Source: Geodermatophilus chilensis | GTDB lineage: Bacteria; Actinomycetota; Actinomycetes; Mycobacteriales; Geodermatophilaceae | Reading direction: 5' to 3' | NCBI RefSeq assembly: GCF_002802985.1 | Contig: NZ_NVPT01000010.1 | Coordinates: 1 to 55,915 of the forward strand | Length of the DNA: 55,915 nt | In this document: positions 1 to 8,201 of the stretch, in pieces | Layout: every line of letters begins with the position of its first letter | How positions within the stretch are numbered: position 1 is the first letter of the stretch | The notes under the pieces: generated by a model | The model's input: only the letters and a program-made list of their open reading frames with translations | Database searches by the model: none | What the model was told of the DNA's origin: nothing | Made by a program: the position numbers and the translations under genes

Positions 1-139
1 TACATGTTATAATTTGATCTGTTATGTACTATCTGGTCTATGTGTTGCACTATAGGTGTTGTTTTCTTTTTATCAGCAGCCAGCGACCACCGAGACCTCA
101 ACGTAATGCGGCGTCGGCAGCGTCAGATGTGTATAAGGG
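1..139. other. Non-genomic library adapter at contig end
   Basis: Bases 80-109 resemble the Illumina P5 oligo (GCGACCACCGAGA core, with errors), bases 110-117 could be an index, 111-124 match the Nextera read-1 stem (CGTCGGCAGCGTC), and 125-138 match the Tn5 mosaic end (AGATGTGTATAAG, its last bases degraded). The AT-rich bases 1-79 are unlike everything else in the window and vaguely resemble a long-read leader adapter; that last point is a guess. This stretch should be trimmed, and no gene start inside it is real. Confidence 0.9.
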
Positions 140-140
140 C

Positions 141-537
141 CAGGACGACGCCTGAGGTCACCGCTCCGCCGAGCACCACCCCGCCCGTCACGACGACGCC
201 CCCGCCCACCACGACGCCCGCACCGACCACGACGGTCGGGTGCACGACCCCGGCGGTCGCGTCGCTCGGCACGGTCGACATCCGCGACGGCTCCGCAGAC
301 CCGTCCGTGCCGGCCGCCGTCGGTGACCGGGTGGCGGACGCGGGCGGCACGGTCGGCGCCGTCACCACCACGCAGGACGCGACCTCCGGCGTCCTCTACC
401 CGGAGGGTCAGGCCGAGGTGGCGGCCGCGCTCGCCGACGCGCTGGGCCTGCCCGGCACCGCGCAGGTCGGGGACGTCGACCGGGTCACCGTGGTCGTCGG
501 GTCCGGGGACGCCGCCCGGCTGGCCTGCTCCGACTGA
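141..537 (+). CDS. LytR C-terminal domain protein, 5' truncated
   Basis: Only the C-terminal ~130 residues are present. A Thr/Pro-rich linker (PPVTTTPPPTTTPAPTTT) is followed by a compact domain with the LytR_C pattern: a VDIRDGSADPSVPAAVGDRV start, a central VLYPEGQAEVAAALADALG, and a closing VTVVVGSGDAARL. LytR_C domains occur at the end of LytR-CpsA-Psr phosphotransferases and in shorter envelope proteins of actinobacteria, outside the membrane. The real start lies off the contig, because the sequence before ~140 is adapter; the ATG at 40 is an artefact. It converges on the ornithine cyclodeaminase gene with a 27-base gap. I cannot tell whether the missing N-terminus carries an LCP domain or only a membrane anchor. 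Confidence 0.7.
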
Positions 538-564
538 CCTGCCCCGCGGCCGGCGCCGTGTCGT

Positions 565-1458
565 TCAGGCGTCCGCGGCGAGGACCGCTTCGGCGACGAC
601 GAGGTCCTGCCAGGACATGCCGACGCTCTTGAAGACCACGGGCCGGCCGGCCGGTGGGATGACCGCGCCGGTGACGACGTCGCGCACGGGCACGAGGCCG
701 GCGGCGCCCAGCGCGCCCTCGGCGATCGCCAGCACGACGTCGCCGGCCTCGCGCAGGGCGGTGGCGACGTCCTCGACCACCACGGTGGCCCGGCCCATCA
801 GCAGGGCGTCCACTTCCCGGACGTCGGGCTCGTGCGAGCCGACGGCGATCACCACGACGTCGTCGCCCAGCAGGGCCGAGTCGAACACCGGCGAGCGGGC
901 CGAGGTCGCGCAGACGACGACGTCCGCCGTCCGCAGCGCCTCGTCGGCCGGCGCGGAGCCGAGCCGGACCGCATCGAGCGACGTGCGGGACGGGTCGCGG
1001 ACCAGGTGGGTGACGTCGGCCAGCCGGCGGACGGCGGCCAGCGTGGCGACGTGCCCGGTGGCCTGCGGCCCGGCGCCGACCACCGCGACCCGCAGCGGCC
1101 GGTCGGGCAGGACCGGGAGGACGGCGGCGACCGACATCGCCGGCGTGCGCAGCGTGGTCAGCGCCGTGCCGTCGAGCACCGCGCGCAGCCCGAGGGTCTC
1201 GCCGTCGAAGAGCAGGTAGACGGCCTGGATGCGGGGCAGGCCGCGGGCCGGGTTGCCGGGAGCGACCGTGGCGACCTTCACGCCGGCTGCGGCCGGGGTC
1301 TCCGAGGGCATGAGCAGGAACTGGCCGTGCGCGAGACCGACCGCCGTCCGGGGCGTGTCGGTCGCGGGGTCGAACCCGCCGCGCAGCGCGGCCGTGATCG
1401 CCCGGACCGCCGCGGCCGGGCCGAGCGCGGCGACGGCGTCCGCGTCGAGGGACCTCAC
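565..1458 (-). CDS. Ornithine cyclodeaminase/mu-crystallin family protein
   Basis: A 297-residue protein of the ornithine cyclodeaminase/mu-crystallin fold. The Rossmann motif VAVVGAGPQATGHVATL lies mid-protein, preceded by the family segment DGTALTTLRTPAMSVAA and followed by DVVVCATSARSPVF and VGSHEPDVREVD. Members use NAD(P) to deaminate ornithine, reduce cyclic imino acids, or make amino-acid precursors of natural products; the sequence does not settle the substrate. I start it at GTG 1458, because residues encoded upstream are arginine/proline-rich and look untranslated; a GGAGAG lies about 17 bases upstream. It stands alone and faces the cut LytR_C gene. At 297 residues it is slightly short for the family (about 310-330), so a start further upstream cannot be excluded. 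Confidence 0.75.
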   Translation of the reverse strand: MRSLDADAVAALGPAAAVRAITAALRGGFDPATDTPRTAVGLAHGQFLLMPSETPAAAGVKVATVAPGNPARGLPRIQAVYLLFDGETLGLRAVLDGTALTTLRTPAMSVAAVLPVLPDRPLRVAVVGAGPQATGHVATLAAVRRLADVTHLVRDPSRTSLDAVRLGSAPADEALRTADVVVCATSARSPVFDSALLGDDVVVIAVGSHEPDVREVDALLMGRATVVVEDVATALREAGDVVLAIAEGALGAAGLVPVRDVVTGAVIPPAGRPVVFKSVGMSWQDLVVAEAVLAADA

Positions 1459-1943
1459 CGCAGCACGGCCATCGGCTCTCCGCCGGTGCGGTGGTCGGGG
1501 GTCGCGCTCGTCAGGGGCGGCACGGCGGCACCCTGCCACACCGGGGGTGCGCCGGGTCCTCGAGCGGCCGCGCCCGGCCGCCGGGGACGGGGCCCGGACA
1601 CACGTGGGGCCCGGTCTGCTGACCGGGCCCCACGTGGCTGAGCCGCAGGGGTGGGGTTCTCCCCGAAATGAGAAGCTGCAGGCCACGACGGCGTGGCCGA
1701 TCTTCCTGGACGCACTGTCACATCAAGATCGCGATGTGTTCACACGGTCGCGGCCCGGGGCTCCCACCTGCACCTCCAGGTGAAGTGGCAGGCGTCTCCC
1801 ACACGTCGGTCCGACGACCGGGCCGCTGAGCGACAACCCGCGGCATTCATCACCTGTATCGCCGTTCCGACCAACGCCGTCCTGTCCGTGACGCAGCAGG
1901 GCCGCATCCGAGGCCAGCACCCATCGAGGAGCGCGTACGTCCG
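1459..1943. other. Intergenic region with hairpin repeat
   Basis: No convincing gene on either strand. It holds the strong hairpin at 1601-1636 and, just beyond it, a GGGGTTCTCC and CGAAAT...CTGCAGG stretch (about 1655-1685) that recurs near 6246-6295. The remainder (about 1690-1943) shows nothing I recognise. Confidence 0.6.
1601..1636. terminator. Perfect 16-bp hairpin, probable bidirectional terminator
   Basis: CACGTGGGGCCCGGTC at 1601-1616 pairs perfectly with 1621-1636 around a TGCT loop. No T-run follows, as is common in high-GC actinobacteria. A close relative stands at 6139-6174, so it may belong to a repeat family rather than being a simple terminator. Confidence 0.6.
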
Positions 1944-3107
1944 TCAGGGGCCGCCGCGTGCCACGTCCAGCACCTCTTCGGAGATCTTCTGGACGACTGC
2001 TCGCGGGTGGTATCTGGCCGTCATCCGTTGCAGCTCCGAGGCGACGGCGCGCCGGCGTTCGGGATGCCCGAGGAAGTAGCGCAGCCGCTCCTCCAGCGGC
2101 CCCTCGCCCAGCTCGTACAGGACGTCCGGATGGCCGTCGCAGATGTCCGGGTAGCTGCCGAGTCGCGGGAGTACACAGCAGTTCCCGGTGTACATCGCCT
2201 CGAGCGTCGACACGCCGAGGCTCTCGTGGGTCGCGGTCGACACCTGCAGGTCGGCGGCCCACAGCGCCTCGTAGTACTCGTCCAGCGGCATGTCACGGCC
2301 GAGGACCACCTGCTCCGGGAACCGTGCTGCGAGTTCCGCGATCGCCTCACCACCCGGCTGCCACGGCGCGAAGTCGCGGGTGATGAGGACGGCGAGGTCG
2401 TGGTGCGGCAGCAGACGGGTCATGACGCGGGCGAAGAGCTCGGGGTTCTTGCTGGACACCGGGGCGTGGTTGAACACCACGGTCGGACGGGAGAACCGGC
2501 GCCCGGTACGGCAGGTGTCGATCCGATCGACGGCGAGGGGCAACCCGACCACGGCGGCGTGGGCGTCCACGTGCTCGGCCAGCGGGGTGTTGAAGGCGCC
2601 GATCGTGCTCCGCAGCGTCGTCCGCATGTACTCCGAGACCAGCAGCACGCGGTCGAGGACGTGCAGGTTGGCCAGGTCCAGCACCTCCATCCCGGGGTAG
2701 GTCTCGAAGCGGAAGGTGTCGGTGGGGTCCCAGTGGCTGCCGTGCGTGTAGCCGACGATGGGGATCGACAGACCGAGGTCGAGCAGCATCCGCCTCATCT
2801 CCACGGGGAAGACCGAGAAGATGTGGAAGCAGAAGATGACGTCGGGAGGGTCCTCGACGAGTTCGCGGAGCACGCCGCGGTAGTTCGACAGGATCCAGGA
2901 GACCCGTTCCTCCGGACCTCCGAGACCGGCCGGCGACGGGTCGAGTCGGGGACGGACGACGTCGAGTCCGAGCGCTGCCAGTCCGTTGCGGATCGTCGCG
3001 GACGCGGTGATGCCGTATCCGATGGCGTCACTGGACGGAACGCCCACCTTCGGATCGGGCACCGTGTAGCCGTCGAGGTAGAGCACCCGGCACCCGTCCC
3101 GGCTCAT
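1944..3107 (-). CDS. Glycosyltransferase family 4
   Basis: A 387-residue GT-B glycosyltransferase with no signal peptide or membrane segment. The C-terminal donor-binding half carries HESLGVSTLEAMYTGNCCV, the usual nucleotide-sugar pattern (E-x7-E type), followed by LPRLGSYPDI. The N-terminal acceptor half has VLYLDGYT and later IPIVGYTHGSH. ATG 3107 begins MSRDGCRV, directly before the first beta strand; the sequence upstream of it is the end of the methyltransferase gene. It is the last of four genes on this strand (GT4, acetyltransferase, methyltransferase, GT4) with spacings of a few bases, so the four probably build or decorate one surface glycan. Donor and acceptor sugars are unknown. 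Confidence 0.85.
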   Translation of the reverse strand: MSRDGCRVLYLDGYTVPDPKVGVPSSDAIGYGITASATIRNGLAALGLDVVRPRLDPSPAGLGGPEERVSWILSNYRGVLRELVEDPPDVIFCFHIFSVFPVEMRRMLLDLGLSIPIVGYTHGSHWDPTDTFRFETYPGMEVLDLANLHVLDRVLLVSEYMRTTLRSTIGAFNTPLAEHVDAHAAVVGLPLAVDRIDTCRTGRRFSRPTVVFNHAPVSSKNPELFARVMTRLLPHHDLAVLITRDFAPWQPGGEAIAELAARFPEQVVLGRDMPLDEYYEALWAADLQVSTATHESLGVSTLEAMYTGNCCVLPRLGSYPDICDGHPDVLYELGEGPLEERLRYFLGHPERRRAVASELQRMTARYHPRAVVQKISEEVLDVARGGP

Positions 3108-3117
3108 CGCTGCCGCC

Positions 3118-4005
3118 TCACCGGGTCTCGCCGGGCAGCTTGTAGCCGAGGACGGCGTAGTCCTGTGGTCCGAAGAGCGTCTGCGCGACGAGCTCCGGGA
3201 GCTGGGCGCGGGTGTCCTGATCACCGGTGGGCACTAGGGGAGAGGTCTTCGGATGCAGCGGCCGGACCTCGACGTTCCCGAAACCCTGCGTGGACACGAG
3301 GTACTCCGTCAGGGCCGGGGGAAGCGGCGACCGGTGGGTCGGGTCGTTGTAGAAGTCGCAGGCGGCCATGACCAGGTTCGTGGGGTTCGGTGTCTCGAGC
3401 AGCAGGCAACCGCCGGGGCGCAGCGCCCCTCTCGCCGCTTCCAGCAGCGCCAGCAGGTCCTCGGTGGCCAGGTGCTCGATGACGTGGAAGGCCGTGACCA
3501 TGTCGATGGAGTCCGGCGGCAGTGCCTCCAGGTATCCGAGGGCGTCGCCGAGCTCCATGTTCAGCCCACGCGCGCGGCCCGCGGCCACGAACGCGGCGTT
3601 CGCGTCAACGCCCTGGGCTGCCACCCCTGCGCCGCGGAGCAGCGCCAGCCATTCACCTCGGCCGCAGCCCACGTCCACGACGCCGCCCTGACGGACCAGC
3701 CGGTGGACGTCGGGTAGGTAACCCTCGAGCTTGGCGCTGACCTCGGCGGTCGAGCCGCGGAAGTGCTCGGTGAAGTCGGCGTAGATCGCGGCGAAGCGCG
3801 GGCCCCATCCGTCGACGTGGTGGCTGCCCCCGCCACTCGCCTGCAGACTCCGCAGCTCGGCCTCCACCGACTGCAGCCGGTCCTGGGTGTCCCGAACCAG
3901 GCGGCCCAGCTCTTCGACGGCATGGCTCAGGAGCGTCACCTGGCGCTCGAGGTCCACCTCTGGCGCCCGCGGCGGGGATCCGTCTCGAGCAGCGCTCGGG
4001 GTCAT
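3118..4005 (-). CDS. SAM-dependent methyltransferase with N-terminal coiled coil
   Basis: A 295-residue class I methyltransferase. Residues ~15-60 are a heptad-rich coiled coil (VTLLSHAVEELGRLVRDTQD, then a Ser/Gly linker). The SAM motif I is VVDVGCGRGEW, the acidic strand-2 end is GVDANAAF, and later motifs are FHVIEHL and GALRPGGCLLLETPNP, as in Methyltransf_11/23 proteins. Coiled coil plus methyltransferase is known from enzymes that cap or modify O-antigen-like chains, which suits the flanking glycosyltransferases; that role is inference. The ATG overlaps the acetyltransferase stop by 4 bases, and the downstream glycosyltransferase starts 11 bases after its stop. Confidence 0.83.
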   Translation of the reverse strand: MTPSAARDGSPPRAPEVDLERQVTLLSHAVEELGRLVRDTQDRLQSVEAELRSLQASGGGSHHVDGWGPRFAAIYADFTEHFRGSTAEVSAKLEGYLPDVHRLVRQGGVVDVGCGRGEWLALLRGAGVAAQGVDANAAFVAAGRARGLNMELGDALGYLEALPPDSIDMVTAFHVIEHLATEDLLALLEAARGALRPGGCLLLETPNPTNLVMAACDFYNDPTHRSPLPPALTEYLVSTQGFGNVEVRPLHPKTSPLVPTGDQDTRAQLPELVAQTLFGPQDYAVLGYKLPGETR

Positions 4006-4565
4006 CCCGCGCCCACTCTGCCGGCTTCCCCGGCGTCGGGATCGGCGGGCGCGGCGGCCGGCGCCTCCGGCCTTGGGATCTCCCGGAGCACCTTCGCCGG
4101 ACTGCCCGCGACGACGGTGTAGGGCTCGACGTCACCCATCACCAGCGACGCGACCCCGACCACGGAGTGCGCGCCGATGCGGCAGGGAGCGACGACGATG
4201 ACGTTGCTGGAGAGCCAAGCACCTTCTTCGATCACCACGTCGCGGCCGGAGGAGGGAACGGCCACCTGACGCTCGGCGCCGAACTTCGTCCAGTCGTGCG
4301 TGCCCGTGAGGATCGAGACGTTGTGCCCGAAGAACGCGTACTCGCCGATCGTGACGTTCCCCGAGGACAGGTTGATCAGGGCGTTGTTCAGGATGGCCGT
4401 CGGATGGATGTGCAGGCGGTCGGGGTCGCCGTAGACGAGCGGCCGGAACAGTGCCGGGTCTTCGGTATCCCGCGCTCCTGGAGGTTTCCCGTCGGGACGA
4501 TCGGCGGAGAGAAGAGCGAGCCCACGCTCTCGCACGGCCCTCATTGCGCGGTTGACCAGAGACAT
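4002..4565 (-). CDS. Hexapeptide-repeat acyltransferase (left-handed beta helix)
   Basis: A 187-residue member of the LbH acetyltransferase group (WcaF/maltose O-acetyltransferase type). Hexapeptide turns are visible as NALINLSSGNVTIGEYAFFG, then VVIEEGAWLSSNVIVVAPCR and IGAHSVVGVASLVMGDVEPY, ending AGSPAKVLREIP, the standard C-terminal signature. The catalytic histidine candidate is in GTHDW. The start is ATG 4565 (MSLVNRAM), which shares one base with the preceding stop (TGATG) and has AGGAAGGG upstream, indicating translational coupling. It probably O- or N-acetylates a sugar in the glycan made by the neighbouring transferases. Confidence 0.85.
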   Translation of the reverse strand: MSLVNRAMRAVRERGLALLSADRPDGKPPGARDTEDPALFRPLVYGDPDRLHIHPTAILNNALINLSSGNVTIGEYAFFGHNVSILTGTHDWTKFGAERQVAVPSSGRDVVIEEGAWLSSNVIVVAPCRIGAHSVVGVASLVMGDVEPYTVVAGSPAKVLREIPRPEAPAAAPADPDAGEAGRVGAG

Positions 4566-5857
4566 CAGGGTCCCTTCCTGCCGCCACGGCGGATCCCGGA
4601 GCCTGCCACTAGCCTCCGGCGGAAGCGTTGACTCTCCTCGCGATCGGTCTCGCGGAGCACCTGGGCGTACATCCGGGCGTGGAAGTCGGCAATCTTCGGC
4701 CACGTCCATCGGTCGGCGCACGCGCGTCCGGCCGCGGCCAGCCTCGTGGCGAGGGCACGGTCGGACAGCACGAGGAGCAGTGCGTCAACCAGTGCAGCGG
4801 TGTTCCGCGGTGGCACACGGAGGACGCCCTCGACCTCCGTTGGTCGGTCCAGCGCGCCAGGAGGTGAGGTCGCGATCGTCGGTACGCCGTGCGCGAGCGC
4901 GGCGAGGAGGGACCCCGACTTGGCGGTCACTCCGGCGTCGAACGGGAACACCGCCGCATCCGCGGCGCGCAACAGGCGGGACACGTCGTCCTCTTGCAGA
5001 TAGCCCGTGAAGATGACGTGCTGCTCGACGCCGTGGCGGCGTGCGGTGTCCTCCAGGCTCCGGCGCATCGCATCAGCGGCACCCCCGTGCACGGAGTGGC
5101 TTTCGCCGCCGCCGGCGACGACGAGCCGGAGACCGGGAACTACCCGGCGGACGGCGGCGACCGCCTCGATGAGGCCCGCCAGGCCCTTGACCGGATGGAG
5201 GAAGCCGAAGAAGACGGCGAGGCGTGCATCCGGTGGCAGGCCGAGCGATGCCCGCACCGCCGACGGGACGTCCTCCCCGTCGAGCCGGGCGACGGGGATG
5301 TTGGGCGCGATCGGCACATGTGTCACCTCGAGCCGACGACCGGCGAAGCGGGCGTGCACCACGTCGGCGTGCTCGGGTGCGGTGACGAGCAGCCGGTCCG
5401 CCTTCACCGTGAGCACCAACGTCTCACGGTCCGCGCGCTGCTGCCGCTCCATCGCGGACCAGGCAGCAGAGCGGAGCCCTCCGACGGCGCCACCCGCCGT
5501 CCAGACGCCGTACTCGTGCAACGTGGCCACCACCGGTGTGCCGGCCGGGAGGAGGAGCGGTAACAGGCCCACCGCCCGGGAGAAGCCGAAGGCGGACGGC
5601 GCGAACTGGACGTGTACGACGTCCAGTGGCAGCCGCGAGATGGTGCGGGCAGCGCGGCGGACACCGCGGACATCCCAGCGGTCTGTCACGCCGACGATCT
5701 CCTCGCCCGGTGTCCGTGCGTAGCGGTGCGCGGTGCAGACCAGGGACTCGCACCCGGCCGCCCGCAGCTGCCTGGCAAGGTGACGGGTGTAGTCGGCGAC
5801 GCCGTCGCGCGCGGGATCGAAGTGTCCGCAGACCAGCCCCACGCGCAGTCGACCCAC
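4565..5857 (-). CDS. Glycosyltransferase family 4
   Basis: A 430-residue GT-B enzyme and the first gene of the glycan operon. The N-terminal half has GLVCGHFDPARDGVADYTR, where the glycine-rich acceptor-side loop is typical, and DVVHVQFAPSAFGFS. The C-terminal half has LAVFFGFLHPVKGL and AVFPFDAGVTAKSGSLLAAL followed by AHGVPTIATSPPG, the donor-site region. GTG 5857 is chosen because it stands just before the first beta strand with GCGAGG upstream; the longer open frame reads into arginine-rich nonsense. Activity is presumed cytoplasmic. Substrates are unknown. Confidence 0.83.
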   Translation of the reverse strand: MGRLRVGLVCGHFDPARDGVADYTRHLARQLRAAGCESLVCTAHRYARTPGEEIVGVTDRWDVRGVRRAARTISRLPLDVVHVQFAPSAFGFSRAVGLLPLLLPAGTPVVATLHEYGVWTAGGAVGGLRSAAWSAMERQQRADRETLVLTVKADRLLVTAPEHADVVHARFAGRRLEVTHVPIAPNIPVARLDGEDVPSAVRASLGLPPDARLAVFFGFLHPVKGLAGLIEAVAAVRRVVPGLRLVVAGGGESHSVHGGAADAMRRSLEDTARRHGVEQHVIFTGYLQEDDVSRLLRAADAAVFPFDAGVTAKSGSLLAALAHGVPTIATSPPGALDRPTEVEGVLRVPPRNTAALVDALLLVLSDRALATRLAAAGRACADRWTWPKIADFHARMYAQVLRETDREESQRFRRRLVAGSGIRRGGRKGP

Positions 5858-6323
5858 CGGTACCTCGCCCTCCCTGCATGCCACGGCCCTTCTGGCGTGT
5901 ACCGGGCCGTCGACCGCCGTCGAGGTGTCCCGACGGCAGGCAGTCGAGCGATCATCGCCGTCACCGGGCGCTCTGGCCAGGCCATACCGCCCGGTGCGCG
6001 TGCCCAGGCTCGGAGCAGCACCGCCATGCGCTCGATTCAGGCCATGCCGGTGCAACCCGGCGGCCGGCCGTTGCTACTCGGCAGCGGGTCTCGGCACGGG
6101 CTGGGTGGGATGGACGGCGATCCCAGCAGGCGCAGACGCACGTAGGGCCCGGCCGGCAGACCGGGCCCTACGTGGGGAGACGGGGGTTGTCCTGGGGGCT
6201 CTCCCCCGAGCGCCGGATTCGGGGAAACGAATCCAGCCTTCCGGGGAGAACCCCTGGGTTGGGGTGGGATCCTGGCGAAATACAAACCTGCAGGTTCAAA
6301 CTCTGGCCACCACACTGACAGCC
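5858..6323. other. Intergenic region with several hairpins
   Basis: No gene seen. This is both the upstream region of the glycan operon and the downstream region of pabBC. It holds the hairpin at 6139-6174, then GGATTCG...CGAATCC around 6216-6235, GGGGAGAACCCC around 6244-6255, and the perfect palindrome AACCTGCAGGTT around 6286-6297. Together they form a compound repeat related to 1601-1685. Confidence 0.6.
6139..6174. terminator. 14-bp hairpin, probable terminator of pabBC operon
   Basis: CACGTAGGGCCCGG at 6139-6152 pairs with CCGGGCCCTACGTG at 6161-6174 around an 8-base loop. It is nearly the same stem as the one at 1601-1636 (CACGTRGGGCCCGG) and lies downstream of the pabBC gene on the minus strand. 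Confidence 0.6.
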
Positions 6324-8201
6324 CTACCCCGTGCTGATGAGTGCCGCCGACACCGGGCTCCCCGCCTGGGGGGAGGTCCGAGCCGGCCCGATCGGGCCTC
6401 GGGTGGGCACCACCTCCCGACGAACGGTGCTCAGCTCTGCGGCACGCCAGCCCCGCAGCGAACTGAGCACCGCCACCCCCTCCGCCCGCTCGAGGTCGGC
6501 CACGTGGAGCAGCCGCTCCCGCAGCCGGCCCCCCTCGAGCAGACGCGCGCGCTCGACGCCAGGCAGGCACCCGGATTCCAGTGGAGGCGTCCACCACTCC
6601 CCGTCGAGCTTCAGCGCCAGGGTGGCCCGAGTGACCTCGGTCAGCTCGCCGCGGGTGTTCAGCATGATCGCGTCGTGGACGTCGGGGCGCCGGTCGCGTC
6701 GCCGGTCGTACGGCTCCCGCATGTTCGTCTTGTGGTAGAGCCACATCTCCTGGGGATCCACCGGCTCGTCGTCGACCGCGAGCAGTACCGGGCCGGTGGA
6801 CGGCGGGGGTAGCGCCGCCACGTCGACGGCGAGACTCCCGTCGCGGCGGAGCCGGACCCGGACGCGTGCCGCCGGCTCACCCGCCAGCCGCGCGACCAGC
6901 ACGCGTCGCGCCGTCGACAGGTCGAACCGGAACCCGAGGTGCTCGGCCGAGGCCGCCAGTCGCTGCAGGTGCCGGTCCCGGTTGCGCAGACCGTGCTCCG
7001 GGTCATGGCGCATTGTCTCCAGCAGCTCGAACTCACGGGGCCGAGCGGTGAGGACGGCGGCCTTGGCGAGGATCTCCCCGTGCTCGGCCGACGCCTCCGA
7101 GCCCCACGTGATACCGCTTCCGGTGCCGTAGACGGCCTCCCCCGAGGACGTGTCGACCACGGCGGTCCGGATGGCCACGTTGAAGCGGGCCCGAACCGGC
7201 GCGTCCGGTGGGCCGACGAGACCGATCGCCCCGCAGTAGACCCCGCGGGGGTCAGGCTCCAGGGACCGGATGATCTCCATGGAGCTCGCCTTGGGTGCTC
7301 CCGTGACCGAGCCGCAGGGGAAGAGCGCCCGGAACAGCTCCACCAGGCCGGTCCCGGGGCGAAGCCGAGCCGTGACGTCGGAGGTCAGCTGGAGCACGGT
7401 CTCGTAGCGTTCGAGGGTGAAGAGCGCGGGCACGTCCACGCTGCCGATCTCCGCGACACGGCCGATGTCGTTGCGCATGAGGTCGACGATCATGACGTTC
7501 TCCGCCCGCTCCTTGGGGCTCGAGCGGAGCTGGTCGGCCAGGCGCCGGTCTTCGTCCCCGTCCCGGCCTCGCCGCGCCGTTCCCTTCATCGGGCGGAGCA
7601 ACACCTGGTCACCGCGGCGCTCGAAGAACAGCTCGGGGCTGGCACTGGCCACGGCGAACCGGCCGAGGTCGAGATGGGCGTTGTAGGCGCCGCGCTGGCC
7701 CAGCGCCAGGTCCCGGTAGAGGAGGAAGGGGTCCCCTGGCACGCGGCCGGACATCCGCACGGTCAGGTTGCACTGGAACGTGTCCCCGGCGGCGATCCGT
7801 TCCCGAACCTCCCGGACGCCGTGGGCATGCCCGGCCGGTGTCCACGTGGGTCGCCACCGAGCGGTCGGGGCCGGGCCGGCGCCGGCCGGTCCGGCCGGCT
7901 GCAGCGGAGGCACGGGAACCGGCTCTTCGCAGATCCCGAACCAGACCAGCGGCACGCCCATGGGCGTGGACCGGTGCACGGCCAGACGCGGGTCCAGCCC
8001 GGCGGCGGCCTCGTAGGCGACGTAGCCGAAGGCCCACCATCCGGCTTCGGTGGCCTGCTCGACCTCGGTCAGGACGTCGAGGACCTCCTCGGGCCGCTCG
8101 GCGACCAGCACGCGGCGCGGCGGCGGGCACCGAACGGCGGTCCCGGCGCGCAGGTCGTCGAAGCGAGCCCACGGCGCCCCGGGCCGGCTGCCGGATCTCA
8201 C
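6324..8201 (-). CDS. pabBC: Aminodeoxychorismate synthase I fused to aminodeoxychorismate lyase
   Basis: A 625-residue fusion making p-aminobenzoate for folate. The N-terminal ~400 residues are a chorismate-binding domain; RPMKGTARRG carries the Lys that distinguishes PabB from anthranilate synthase (which has Ala there), followed by VDLMRNDIGRVAEIGSV and FPCGSVTGAPK. The C-terminal ~220 residues are a class IV aminotransferase-fold lyase (PabC); LYHKTNMREPYD holds the pyridoxal-phosphate lysine. Fused PabB-PabC proteins are common in bacteria. The glutaminase PabA is not in the window. GTG 8201 overlaps the folC stop by 4 bases. Last gene of the sdaA-purU-folC-pabBC operon, so PABA synthesis is co-transcribed with serine breakdown and THF recycling. 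Confidence 0.9.
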   Translation of the reverse strand: MRSGSRPGAPWARFDDLRAGTAVRCPPPRRVLVAERPEEVLDVLTEVEQATEAGWWAFGYVAYEAAAGLDPRLAVHRSTPMGVPLVWFGICEEPVPVPPLQPAGPAGAGPAPTARWRPTWTPAGHAHGVREVRERIAAGDTFQCNLTVRMSGRVPGDPFLLYRDLALGQRGAYNAHLDLGRFAVASASPELFFERRGDQVLLRPMKGTARRGRDGDEDRRLADQLRSSPKERAENVMIVDLMRNDIGRVAEIGSVDVPALFTLERYETVLQLTSDVTARLRPGTGLVELFRALFPCGSVTGAPKASSMEIIRSLEPDPRGVYCGAIGLVGPPDAPVRARFNVAIRTAVVDTSSGEAVYGTGSGITWGSEASAEHGEILAKAAVLTARPREFELLETMRHDPEHGLRNRDRHLQRLAASAEHLGFRFDLSTARRVLVARLAGEPAARVRVRLRRDGSLAVDVAALPPPSTGPVLLAVDDEPVDPQEMWLYHKTNMREPYDRRRDRRPDVHDAIMLNTRGELTEVTRATLALKLDGEWWTPPLESGCLPGVERARLLEGGRLRERLLHVADLERAEGVAVLSSLRGWRAAELSTVRREVVPTRGPIGPARTSPQAGSPVSAALISTG

